From Nesterenkonia sedimenti (GTDB lineage Bacteria > Actinomycetota > Actinomycetes > Actinomycetales > Micrococcaceae), in the NCBI RefSeq assembly GCF_012641515.1, contig NZ_JABAHY010000005.1:1-64000 (forward strand): 64,000 bases of DNA, given 5' to 3'. Below the pieces are notes generated by a model. The model had not been told where the DNA came from, did not search any database, and was given only the letters and a program-made list of their open reading frames with translations. A program made the translations under genes and the position numbers. Below are positions 33,187 through 41,782 of the stretch, one piece after another (position 1 is the first letter of the stretch; every line of letters starts with the position of its first letter).

Positions 33187-36100
33187 GTGGTGGCATTCAA
33201 TGAGGAGGCGGTAGAAAATGCTGCCCTGGACCATCTGCGCCAGCTCGGCTACCAGACTCTGCATGGGGTAGACATTGCCCCTGATGCTCTTAATGCTGAA
33301 CGCGAGAGCTGGTCAGACACTCTCCTCACAGGCAGACTGCGTGCCGCCGTCGCTCGGCTAAACCCCACGGCCGACGCAGAGCAGCAGGAACAGGCGGTAA
33401 AACGCTTCTTGCGCACCGAGCATCAGGACCTTGTTGCAGAGAACATGAGACGGCACGAGTTCTTACTCGACGGAGTACCGGTCACCTACAGCAGCGACGG
33501 CCATCAGCGAACTAAGCGGCTCAAGCTCGTGGACTACAAAGATGCCACTGCCAACGACTGGCTGGCCGTGAATCAGTTCAGCATCGTCGAGCACCGGAGC
33601 AGGCGTCCCGACGTCGTCGTGTTCCTCAACGGCATCCCGGTCGCCGTATTTGAACTGAAGAGTCCCTCAGCTCAGTCCGCCAGCCTAAAGTCGGCATGGA
33701 ACCAGATTCAGACTTATCGGGATGACATCCCTAGCCTCTTCACCACCAACGCGGTGACTGTGATCAGTGATTGGTCTAATGCGCGGATGGCGACGTTTAC
33801 CGCTGGGTTTGAGCATTACGCCCCGTGGAAGACCACTGACGGGACTGAAGCGCTGCCCGGCGCTCCTTCTCTCGATGTGCTGATCCGCGGGGTATTCGAT
33901 CCCCCGCGGCTCCTGGATCTGATCTCTAACTTCATTGTCTTCTCCGAGGAAACCACCAGCACGGAGAGTGGCCAGGCTAAGAACATCACGGTCAAACGCG
34001 TAGCCAAGTACCACCAGTATTGGGCCGTGAACAAAGCTGTAGATTCGGTAGTCAACGCCAGTTCGCCGGAGGGAGATAAGCGAGGCGGTGTCGTCTGGCA
34101 CACACAGGGCTCTGGCAAAAGCCTGGAGATGCTCTTCTTTGCTGGGAAGATCATGCGCGATGATCGAATGGGTAACCCCACCCTGGTGTTTCTGACAGAC
34201 CGTCAGGACCTCGACAACCAACTGTTCGAGGAGGTCTTCGCCCCCGCCTCGATCTTGGCAGAAACCCCAGTTCAAGCCGAAACGCGGGAGGATCTGCGTG
34301 AGAAACTACGCCGGGCCTCTGGGGGCATCATCTTCACGACCCTGCAGAAGTTCGGAGGCGAGGTAGAGGGCGATCGTTTGCTCACCGACAGGCGAAACGT
34401 CGTCGTCATTGCAGACGAAGCCCACCGCTCACAGTACGGTCTGGATGTAACCCTCACCGCTGCGGGAGAATTGCGCGGGGGCCTAGCCAAGTACATGCGT
34501 GATGCTCTGCCCAATGCAACGTACCTCGGGTTCACCGGAACTCCCATTGAATCCACTGATAAATCTACCAAGGCCGTTTTCGGAGACTACATCGATGTCT
34601 ATGACCTTTCCCGGGCCGTGGCCGACGAAGCTACAGTCAAAATCTTCTACGAATCTCGGTTGGCCAAGATCGCTCTGGACAAAACGGATCTTGAGGCTCT
34701 GGATGAGCTTGCTGAATCAGCGGTAGGAGAGTCCGAAGAAGCCACGGCGCAGAAGGCAAAATCCAAATGGGCCAGGTTGGAGAAAGTCGTCGGGTCCCAG
34801 TCCCGGCTCGAGCTTGTGGCGGAGGATATTGTCTCCCACTGGGAGGCCCGCCGGGCTGAGATGACTGGCAAAGCAATGATCGTGACTATGAGCCGACGGA
34901 TTGCGGTCGACCTTTACAGCAAGATCATCGCACTGCGCCCAGAATGGCATTCTGACGAAGTAGCTGAGGGCAGTATCAAAGTAGTGATGACCGGCTCTGC
35001 TTCGGACCCACCAGAGTTCCGGCCGCATCTCTATGACGCTAGACAACGCAATCAGCTCAAAGCCCGGGCCAAGAACCCGACTGATCCTCTGGAGCTGGTC
35101 ATTGTGCGGGATATGTGGCTGACCGGGTTTGACTCCCCAGCGATGCACACGATGTATGTAGACAAGACCATGCAGGGGGCGGGCCTGATGCAGGCCATCG
35201 CCCGAGTCAATCGGAGGTACAAGGACAAGACCGGTGGGCTCATAGTTGATTACATCGGCATCTTCACCAAGTTGCAGGATGCATTGGCCGAGTACTCTCC
35301 ATCAGACCGGGAGACCACCGGGGTGCCCATCGAGGAGATGGTTGCCCTCATGCAGGAGAAGCACCAGATCATCAGTTCTATGCTGCATGGGGTCGACTAT
35401 CGGGTTACGGGCGAGATGACCGATGCCCAGCGGGTTGGTGTCTATCAACATGTGATGGACCACGTGCTTGCCCAGGGCGCCGCTGACACTTCCGAAGGGA
35501 AAAACTACACCGATCGCTTCTTGGACCATGTCCTTGCTCTGGTGAAAGCCTTCGCGCTCTGCGGAGCCAGCGAGGAGGCCGCCGCCATCAGAGACGACGT
35601 TGCTCTGTTCACAGCTGTGCGCACAGCCATCCTGAAAATGCGTGCCCCCGGCTCGGGGGAGTCCGAAACAGCTGGAGTTGAAGCGGATACGGCGATTAGC
35701 CAGATCGTCAATCAAGCGATCACCGCGGACCGGGTGATCGATGTCTATGGGTTCGAAGGCAGGGAGAAGCCCGAACTATCCCTGCTCAGTGAAGAGTTTC
35801 TGGACCGACTGGCAGCCCAGAAGGACAAAGAGCACATCCATCTGGCTATGCTGCGCAAATTGCTCAATGATGAGATCAAAACTGTGCGGCGCACCAATGT
35901 GGTCAAGGGCAGGAAGTTCTCCGAGATGCTTGATGCTGCGGTGAAGAAGTACACCAACCAAGCGCTAACCGCTGCTGAAGTGATGGCCGAGTTGGTGAAA
36001 GTGGCCAAGGAAATGAAAAGCGAGCAAGAGCGCGCTGAGCAGCTCAACCTGACGCTCGGAGAACTGGCCTTTTTCGATGCCTTGGCGCAGAACGGTACCG

Positions 36101-36339
36101 CTGTGACTGAAATGGGTGATCAGAAGCTGCGTGATATCACCGTGGATCTGGTCCAATCCGTGCAGAACTCGGTCACCATTGACTGGGACAATCGGGAATC
36201 GGTTAAGGCCGGTATGCGCTCAAAACTCAGGCGTCTGCTGGCCATTCACGGCTATCCTCCAGATCATCAAGAGGAAGCCATTGAGCTGGTCCTCGTCCAG
36301 GCTCAGCGCACCGCCGACAATATAGGAGAAGCACTGTGA
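33187..36339 (+). CDS. hsdR: Type I restriction-modification system, restriction endonuclease subunit
   Basis: This 1050-residue HsdR has a PD-(D/E)xK nuclease domain with VAVFELKSPSAQ, an SF2 translocase with VVWHTQGSGKSLEM as Walker A, VIADEAHRSQYG as motif II, LGFTGTPIE as motif III, WLTGFDSPAMHTMYVD and QAIARVNRRYKDK in the second motor half. GGAGGG at 33174-33179 lies 7 nt before GTG 33187, which is preferred over GTG 33163. The gene has its own upstream region after the terminator. Its stop overlaps the proC start as GTGA, so proC is probably cotranscribed with it. Confidence 0.95.
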   Translation: MVAFNEEAVENAALDHLRQLGYQTLHGVDIAPDALNAERESWSDTLLTGRLRAAVARLNPTADAEQQEQAVKRFLRTEHQDLVAENMRRHEFLLDGVPVTYSSDGHQRTKRLKLVDYKDATANDWLAVNQFSIVEHRSRRPDVVVFLNGIPVAVFELKSPSAQSASLKSAWNQIQTYRDDIPSLFTTNAVTVISDWSNARMATFTAGFEHYAPWKTTDGTEALPGAPSLDVLIRGVFDPPRLLDLISNFIVFSEETTSTESGQAKNITVKRVAKYHQYWAVNKAVDSVVNASSPEGDKRGGVVWHTQGSGKSLEMLFFAGKIMRDDRMGNPTLVFLTDRQDLDNQLFEEVFAPASILAETPVQAETREDLREKLRRASGGIIFTTLQKFGGEVEGDRLLTDRRNVVVIADEAHRSQYGLDVTLTAAGELRGGLAKYMRDALPNATYLGFTGTPIESTDKSTKAVFGDYIDVYDLSRAVADEATVKIFYESRLAKIALDKTDLEALDELAESAVGESEEATAQKAKSKWARLEKVVGSQSRLELVAEDIVSHWEARRAEMTGKAMIVTMSRRIAVDLYSKIIALRPEWHSDEVAEGSIKVVMTGSASDPPEFRPHLYDARQRNQLKARAKNPTDPLELVIVRDMWLTGFDSPAMHTMYVDKTMQGAGLMQAIARVNRRYKDKTGGLIVDYIGIFTKLQDALAEYSPSDRETTGVPIEEMVALMQEKHQIISSMLHGVDYRVTGEMTDAQRVGVYQHVMDHVLAQGAADTSEGKNYTDRFLDHVLALVKAFALCGASEEAAAIRDDVALFTAVRTAILKMRAPGSGESETAGVEADTAISQIVNQAITADRVIDVYGFEGREKPELSLLSEEFLDRLAAQKDKEHIHLAMLRKLLNDEIKTVRRTNVVKGRKFSEMLDAAVKKYTNQALTAAEVMAELVKVAKEMKSEQERAEQLNLTLGELAFFDALAQNGTAVTEMGDQKLRDITVDLVQSVQNSVTIDWDNRESVKAGMRSKLRRLLAIHGYPPDHQEEAIELVLVQAQRTADNIGEAL

Positions 36340-37148
36340 AGATTGCGATGATCGGGCTCGGGTCGATGAACGGAGCCATTCTGGCCGGACTCCTGGACTC
36401 CGGGGTGCAGGCCGATGACGTCACCGCTACCTCACGCTCGGCCGCCTCAGCCCAGGATCGCTCAGCACAGTACGGCGTGCAGGTTCTGGCCGAGGAGAAT
36501 CAGGCTGATGCGAATACGGCAGCCGTCACCGGTGCCGATGTGGTCTTCCTGGGGGTCAAGCCCTACCAGATCATCGATGTGTGCACTGAGCTGAAAGAGG
36601 CGCTGAAGCCCGGCGCCGTCGTCGTCTCTGTGGCAGCCGGTGTGCCCACCGACAAGATGGAAGTAGCCCTGCAGCAGGGGCAGCCGGTAATCCGCACTAT
36701 GCCCAATACACCCACCTCAGTGGGGGAGGGAGCCATCGGTCTGGCTGCCGGTACGCATGCCAGTGACGAGCATGTGGATCTGGTCAGCCGCCTGCTTTCG
36801 CCAGTGGCATCGGTGTTCCCGGTGCCGGAGGATCAGATCAACATCATCGGAGCCATCGGCGGCTCCGGGCCGGCCTTTGCCTTCTATCTGGCCGAGCTGA
36901 TGGCCACTGCCGCAGCCGAAGAGGGGCTGGACCCTCAGATGGCGGCAGAGATTGCCGCTAAGACTCTCTACGGGGCCGGAAAAATGCTGGTCACCTCAGA
37001 GGAGGACGCCAGCCAGCTGCGCGCCAATGTCACAAGCCCCAATGGCACCACCGAGCGCTCTATCGCTGCCTTCGACGAGCATGGTCTGGCCGCGGCAGTA
37101 CGTGCAGCTGTAGAGGCGAATATCGCCCGGGCTAAGGAACTCAGCTGA
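36336..37148 (+). CDS. proC: Pyrroline-5-carboxylate reductase
   Basis: This 270-residue NAD(P)H-dependent enzyme makes L-proline from pyrroline-5-carboxylate. IAMIGLGSMNGAILAGLLDSG is the Rossmann loop, and the C-terminal GAIGGSGPAFAFYLAE with NVTSPNGTTERSI matches the family. The GTG start has AGGAG 7-8 nt upstream, inside the end of hsdR. In related genomes proC follows the ppx/TIM-barrel genes directly, so the restriction cassette has come between them. Its 3' end overlaps the convergent glutaredoxin gene by 8 bases. Confidence 0.95.
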   Translation: MKIAMIGLGSMNGAILAGLLDSGVQADDVTATSRSAASAQDRSAQYGVQVLAEENQADANTAAVTGADVVFLGVKPYQIIDVCTELKEALKPGAVVVSVAAGVPTDKMEVALQQGQPVIRTMPNTPTSVGEGAIGLAAGTHASDEHVDLVSRLLSPVASVFPVPEDQINIIGAIGGSGPAFAFYLAELMATAAAEEGLDPQMAAEIAAKTLYGAGKMLVTSEEDASQLRANVTSPNGTTERSIAAFDEHGLAAAVRAAVEANIARAKELS

Positions 37149-37380
37149 GCAGCCGGCGCATCCGAGATGGATCGAACTTCCAGAAGTCGCGGACCACACC
37201 ATTGATCCGCAGTACCGGGATCTCCTCGGCGAACTGTGCCGCGAGATCCGGGTGTTCGGTGATATCAGTGGTTCGGTAGTCCAGGCCGAGCTCGCCGCAG
37301 ACACCGGCGGTGACCTCCAGTGCCTCGGCACAGAGGTGGCATTCGGGTTTGATGAGGACTTCGACGTCGTGAGTGCTCAT
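37141..37380 (-). CDS. Glutaredoxin family protein
   Basis: This 79-residue thioredoxin-fold protein has active-site motif PECHLCAEAL (CxxC) and the cis-proline EEIPVLRING. The ATG at 37380 is preceded by GGAGGAG at a good distance. Orthologues of this DUF836-like type are common in Actinobacteria and probably carry out thiol redox exchange, perhaps with mycothiol. It converges with proC. Confidence 0.88.
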   Translation of the reverse strand: MSTHDVEVLIKPECHLCAEALEVTAGVCGELGLDYRTTDITEHPDLAAQFAEEIPVLRINGVVRDFWKFDPSRMRRLLS

Positions 37381-37445
37381 AATCTCCTCCAGATACAGCA
37401 AGACCCCGGTATCAGAACCGGGGTCCACTGTACGGTAAGCAGTGC

Positions 37446-37544
37446 TTACTTCTTATTGCGCCGCTGGTGGCGAGTCTTCCTCAGACGCTTGCGGTGCTTC
37501 TTCTTCGCCATGCGCTTACGGCGCTTCTTGATCACAGAACCCAT
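37446..37544 (-). CDS. 30S ribosomal protein bS22 (AURKAIP1/COX24 domain)
   Basis: This 32-residue, extremely basic peptide runs MGSVIKKRRKRMAKKKHR onward and ends RRNKK. The composition, length and opening match the small actinobacterial ribosomal protein bS22, which sits near the decoding centre of the 30S subunit. It lies close to proC, as in mycobacteria (Rv0500B). AAGGA occurs about 12 nt upstream. Confidence 0.9.
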   Translation of the reverse strand: MGSVIKKRRKRMAKKKHRKRLRKTRHQRRNKK

Positions 37545-37661
37545 AGGTTCACAGTCCTTATCTATCGGGGATAGGCCAAAAGGTCTCAGATGAGTTTACA
37601 GATTCTCGAGAATAAGGGCGAACCAAGGGGAAAAGATATAGCGCGCGGCGAAACGGTGATC

Positions 37662-38840
37662 TCAGTCAAACCAGGGGTCGAGGCCGTGCAGCGGGAAGAT
37701 CTCCTTGCGGGTCTGCATCACCGCGCGGTCCACACTGTCCTCGGGGTCGTAGCCCAACTCCCAGGACCTCCACCACAGTTCCACCTCGTCATTCATCAGC
37801 GCAGGCGCCTTCTCCCCGTACCTCTGCTCAACGTAGTCCCGCCAGCCCTGCGGGGTTTCGGTCTTCAATGGAATGGGATCCCCGGCGGCGATAGCCGTCA
37901 GATGGGTCCAGGCACGGGGCACGACGTCGTAGACCGAGTAGCCTCCGCCTCCGGTAGCGATCCACCGGCCTTCGGTCACCTCGGTGCTGAGATGCTCGAT
38001 GTCCAGGGCCAGCTGACGCTGCCCATCGATACTGAGCCCGAGGTCGCTCAGGGGGTCCTGGGCGTGAGAGTCACAGCCGTGCTGGGAGATGATTACCTCG
38101 GGCTCGAAGGTCCGCACCAGTTGCGGCACCACCGCGTGGAACGCCCGCAGGAAACCGGCGTCACCGGTGCCCGGTGGTACGGCGATATTGACCGCAGTGC
38201 CCTCGGCATCGCCGGTGCCGAGTTCATTGGGGTAACCGGTTCCCGGATAGAGAGTCACCCCGGTCTGGTGCAGGGAGATCGTCATGACTTGGGGGTCTTC
38301 ATAGAAGATCGATTGGGTGCCGTCTCCGTGATGGGCGTCGACGTCGATATATACCGCCCGGCGGGTTCCTGAATCCAGCAGCCGACGGATTGCCAGTGCA
38401 GCGTCGTTGTACACACAGAACCCACCGGCCTTCGCCGCAGCCGCGTGGTGCATTCCTCCGGCGAAATTCACTCCACGCACTGCGGTGCCGGTGATCAACG
38501 CATCCGCCAGCTGCAGGCTGCCCCCGGCGATCCGAGCCGCGCCCTCGTGGATTCCCTCAAACACCGGGGTGTCCTCAGTGCCGAGCCCATGTTCAGTGGA
38601 GACCTCCTCGGCCTTCACCGCGGCGATATAGGCGGGGTCGTGAACAGCGGCGAGGGCGTCGTCGTCGGCGATCTCCGGGGCGATCAGCCGGATCCGCTCA
38701 GGATTGAGCACACCCATCTGACGAGCCAGCCGCTCGGTGAGTTCCAGGCGCACCGGGTCCATGGGGTGGGAGGCGCTGAACCGGTAGCCCAGCAGCGCTG
38801 GGTCCCAGATGAGCGCGGTCTTGGATGCGATGGGCGTCAC
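37662..38840 (-). CDS. acuC: Acetoin utilization protein AcuC (histone-deacetylase family)
   Basis: This 392-residue zinc-dependent deacetylase of the class I HDAC fold has the active-site features GGMHHAAAAKAGGFCVYND, YIDVDAHHGDGTQ and SQHGCDSHAQDPLSDL. AcuC homologues remove acetyl groups from acetyl-CoA synthetase and similar proteins. The GTG start at 38840 has TAGGCT 8 nt upstream, a leaderless arrangement. Confidence 0.92.
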   Translation of the reverse strand: MTPIASKTALIWDPALLGYRFSASHPMDPVRLELTERLARQMGVLNPERIRLIAPEIADDDALAAVHDPAYIAAVKAEEVSTEHGLGTEDTPVFEGIHEGAARIAGGSLQLADALITGTAVRGVNFAGGMHHAAAAKAGGFCVYNDAALAIRRLLDSGTRRAVYIDVDAHHGDGTQSIFYEDPQVMTISLHQTGVTLYPGTGYPNELGTGDAEGTAVNIAVPPGTGDAGFLRAFHAVVPQLVRTFEPEVIISQHGCDSHAQDPLSDLGLSIDGQRQLALDIEHLSTEVTEGRWIATGGGGYSVYDVVPRAWTHLTAIAAGDPIPLKTETPQGWRDYVEQRYGEKAPALMNDEVELWWRSWELGYDPEDSVDRAVMQTRKEIFPLHGLDPWFD

Positions 38841-38848
38841 AGGACAAA

Positions 38849-38854
38849 AGCCTA
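38849..38854 (-). promoter_or_regulatory. Leaderless -10 hexamer of acuC
   Basis: TAGGCT on the minus strand lies 8 nt before the GTG start of acuC, and the spacer is TTTGTCCT without a ribosome site. Confidence 0.5.
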
Positions 38855-38887
38855 CCGGCTACGCCATAGATGACCGACATTGAGCGA

Positions 38888-39610
38888 TCAGAGACGGTTC
38901 AAGGAATCCAGGGCGGCACGGGCGGCTGAGACCAGATCCGCGTCAGTGGTGGGAAAGTTCTCCTCTCCGCCGCCGGGACCGGAGGAGCCGCGGGTAACCG
39001 GGCTGGAGGCTGAGAGATGAACGGCATCCACCGCGGAGAAGGCCGAGATCTGCTCAGCCCTGATTCCGCCGCCGGCGATGACTTCTAGTGCATCGAAGGA
39101 TGCCAGCTCCGAGAGCACATCAGTTCCTTGAGCCGCGGTAGGGGCTCCTCCCGAGCTGAGCACCCCGGTTATCCCCAGCCCGATGAGCTCCTCGGCCAGC
39201 CGCTGCGGGCCCCATCCCTGTGCGAGCAGCACATCGGCACAGCGATGCAGAACCACCGGGTGGCCATCGGCAGCGGAGACAAGCTCGCTCAGCAGCTTGG
39301 AATCCAGGCCGTCAACAGTCAACGCCCCGACGATCACCCCTTCAGCACCTGCCTCCAGGGCGTGGGCGGCGTCGTGGATCATTACCGCAGCTTCTGCGGA
39401 GGTGTAGCGATACCCGCCGGCACGGGGCCGGATCAGCACACGAACCGGAAGGTTCAGCCTAACGGTGTCCTCCAGCAGAGCGCGGCTGGGGGTGAGACCA
39501 CCGAGGCTCAGCCCCTGGCACAGTTCCAGACGGTCAGCACCGGCAGCGGCTGCCGCCCGGGCGCCCTCTGCATCCTGGACCGCGATCTCGAGAAGCTGGT
39601 TCTCAGGCAT
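38888..39610 (-). CDS. cutC: Copper homeostasis protein CutC
   Basis: This 240-residue TIM-barrel protein has LLEIAVQDAEGARAAAAAG and GADRLELCQGLSLGGLTPS at the N-terminus and RVLIRPRAGGYRY, all CutC hallmarks. The family was linked to copper tolerance, though the biochemical role is unclear. The ATG at 39610 overlaps the M81 peptidase stop by 8 bases, which supports this start over the longer open frame. Confidence 0.9.
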   Translation of the reverse strand: MPENQLLEIAVQDAEGARAAAAAGADRLELCQGLSLGGLTPSRALLEDTVRLNLPVRVLIRPRAGGYRYTSAEAAVMIHDAAHALEAGAEGVIVGALTVDGLDSKLLSELVSAADGHPVVLHRCADVLLAQGWGPQRLAEELIGLGITGVLSSGGAPTAAQGTDVLSELASFDALEVIAGGGIRAEQISAFSAVDAVHLSASSPVTRGSSGPGGGEENFPTTDADLVSAARAALDSLNRL

Positions 39611-41111
39611 CGTTCTCCACCCTCGGGCTGAGCAGGGTCGGACTGAGATCAGGATCCGGCATCTTGGGGTCGAAAGGAAACATGGGGCGTTCAATATGCT
39701 GATGTCCCAGTCGCAGGAGGTCCTGGTCCACCCCGCCGGGGGTCAGAGCCATCCGCCAGTCAGCGGCCAACCCGTAGAGATAGGGCTCGAGGTAGCCGAC
39801 TTTGGAGATCACGATGTCGAACTCATCCGGGTTCACCCCGGCATACTCGAAATCCTCACGCAGGTGGTAGGGCTTGCGGCGCTCTGTGATGACAACATGC
39901 AGCCCACCGACGCCGACGACGGCGACCTTGCCACCTACCGGATCAGCGTCGGTGGCCGTGACGACTGTACCCTCCAGGGTCACTGGCCCCTGGTGCTCAT
40001 GATCAACCCTGGCGCCCGCCGTCAGAGTCAGCTGGGCTCCGGGGCCGGCTGCGTAGGCCGCCCGGGCGCCTTCAGGATCCGGAATCGCGGTGTAGAGGAC
40101 GCTGGCCTCCCCGCCAGTGACAGCCGGATGCTCCAGCAGGCGCGCTACGGCCCAAGTCATATCCCCTGACCCGCCAGCGGTGGGGTTATCGCCGGAGTCG
40201 GAGATCATAAACGGCCGCAGATCACTGGCCAGAGCCTGATCCAGACACTCGGCGAAGGTTCCGGTTGGGGTCACGAAGGCGAAGTCCTCCCGAGCATCCC
40301 AGTAGAGCTCAGCTAAGCGCCGGGCCTCGGCAGTGATGACGGCTTGGTCTTCTCCGGTGACCACTACGGTGGCATTGCACCGCGGCTCATCGGCCCAGGC
40401 ATAACCTACCCAGATGGCAGCATCCAGAACGCCTTGCCGCTGCTCGGTCACTGGAACCTGGGCGTAGATGCTCTTGGCCGGTTCAATGCGGGTGGAGGTC
40501 TTCTCCCCGGGCAGCAGCACCGGCACACGCACCCATGCTTTACGCGGACGGCTTCCTGTCTGAAGGGTCGTCACCAGATTCTGGACTGCCCGCTCCCACG
40601 ACTCCACCGCGTCCTCATGCGGAGCCATCCGGTAGCAGGTGATGAGATCCACCGCCTCCAGCAACTCCTGCGTCACATTGCCATGAAGGTCCATAGAAGT
40701 GGAGATCATGGCCTGGTCTCCGGCGGCCCGGCGCACCTTGGTGGCCAGCTGCCCTTCGGCATCCTGCCGTCCCACCACAGACATCGCACCGTGGATATGG
40801 AAGAAGACCCCATCGAAGGGGCCCCGGGCCTCCAGGAGGTCCAGAATTTCGGCCTCCATCTGGTCATAGGCTGTTGGAACCACGGCGCCACCCGGGATGG
40901 CGCTTGCCTGCATCAGGGGCACCCAGTCAGCGGCCTCCCGCAAGGGTGAACCGGGAGCCAGAAAGGGGTAGCGTGCCAGAAGCTCATCCCCGCGTCGCTG
41001 ATTGAAATCATCAAGGTCAGACCGGTGTGGCGAGAAGGTAGAAGACTCGATTCCGATGTCGAGGATGGCAATACGGGGCAGGGGCGTCTCGCGGGGGTGG
41101 TTATCGCTCAT
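39603..41111 (-). CDS. M81 family metallopeptidase (MlrC-like)
   Basis: This 502-residue protein is of the microcystinase C-like M81 family. RIAILDIGIESSTFSPHRSD, GVFFHIHGAMSVVG, STSMDLHGNVT and RMAPHEDAVESWERA give the histidine and aspartate residues expected to bind zinc, and SDSGDNPTAGGSGDMT is a C-terminal family motif. It probably hydrolyses small amides or peptides. The start overlaps the trkA stop as ATGA, and its end overlaps cutC. Confidence 0.88.
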   Translation of the reverse strand: MSDNHPRETPLPRIAILDIGIESSTFSPHRSDLDDFNQRRGDELLARYPFLAPGSPLREAADWVPLMQASAIPGGAVVPTAYDQMEAEILDLLEARGPFDGVFFHIHGAMSVVGRQDAEGQLATKVRRAAGDQAMISTSMDLHGNVTQELLEAVDLITCYRMAPHEDAVESWERAVQNLVTTLQTGSRPRKAWVRVPVLLPGEKTSTRIEPAKSIYAQVPVTEQRQGVLDAAIWVGYAWADEPRCNATVVVTGEDQAVITAEARRLAELYWDAREDFAFVTPTGTFAECLDQALASDLRPFMISDSGDNPTAGGSGDMTWAVARLLEHPAVTGGEASVLYTAIPDPEGARAAYAAGPGAQLTLTAGARVDHEHQGPVTLEGTVVTATDADPVGGKVAVVGVGGLHVVITERRKPYHLREDFEYAGVNPDEFDIVISKVGYLEPYLYGLAADWRMALTPGGVDQDLLRLGHQHIERPMFPFDPKMPDPDLSPTLLSPRVENDA

Positions 41112-41782
41112 GCGTGATCGGCGAACCACTCCAACTGGGTGACATCACCACTGACAACAATGGTGTCCCCGGGACCGATCATGGTGTCCGGCTGGGCGTA
41201 GACGAAGTCCTTACCAGGTGACTTCACACCCACAATATTGACCTGATGACGCTTACGCGGCTGGGACTCATCAATGGTCTTGCCCTGCAGTTCCTTGGGC
41301 GGGCGCATTTTCACGATGGCGAAATCGTCGTCGAACTTGATGAAGTCCATCATCTGCCCGCTGACCAGGTGGGCAGCGCGCACCCCTGCATCGTGCTCCG
41401 GGTAGATCACGTGATGGCAGCCGATCCGGGTCAGGATCTTGCCGTGGGTGGGGTTGATGGCCTTGGCCCACACCTGGCTGACGCCGAGGTCCACCAGATT
41501 CGCTGCAATCAGCACACTGGATTCAATGGAGGTCCCGACGCCGACCACTGCGGAGTCGAACTCCTCGGCACCCAATTGCCGCAGCGCCTCGATATCGGTG
41601 GCATCGGCCTCCAGGGTGTGGGTGAAGACATCGGCGTACTTCTGCACCAGGGACCGGTGGCGGTCCACGGCCAGGACCTCCTTGTCCTGGTCGACAAGCT
41701 GCTGAGCCAGTGCGATGCCGAACCGGCCCAGGCCCACGACCAGCACGGGCTTATTGGTCTGCTGTCTGCGGGATTTAGCCAA
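41108..41782 (-). CDS. K+ uptake regulatory subunit TrkA/KtrA-like (RCK domains)
   Basis: This 224-residue cytoplasmic regulator has an RCK_N Rossmann domain (VLVVGLGRFGIALAQQLVDQ) and a C-terminal RCK_C domain (VNIVGVKSPGKDFVYAQPDT). It gates the TrkH/KtrB channel in response to nucleotide. The TTG at 41782 overlaps the trkH stop and is the best start by similarity; an ATG at 41818 would overlap trkH by 44 bases. AAGGA lies about 10 nt before the TTG. Confidence 0.88.
   Translation of the reverse strand: MAKSRRQQTNKPVLVVGLGRFGIALAQQLVDQDKEVLAVDRHRSLVQKYADVFTHTLEADATDIEALRQLGAEEFDSAVVGVGTSIESSVLIAANLVDLGVSQVWAKAINPTHGKILTRIGCHHVIYPEHDAGVRAAHLVSGQMMDFIKFDDDFAIVKMRPPKELQGKTIDESQPRKRHQVNIVGVKSPGKDFVYAQPDTMIGPGDTIVVSGDVTQLEWFADHA

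Noticed and set aside
29604-36339. Restriction cassette as a BREX or DISARM system
   Set aside because: Only HsdM, HsdS, HsdR and DUF3800 are present; no PglZ, BrxC or DrmAB-type genes occur nearby.
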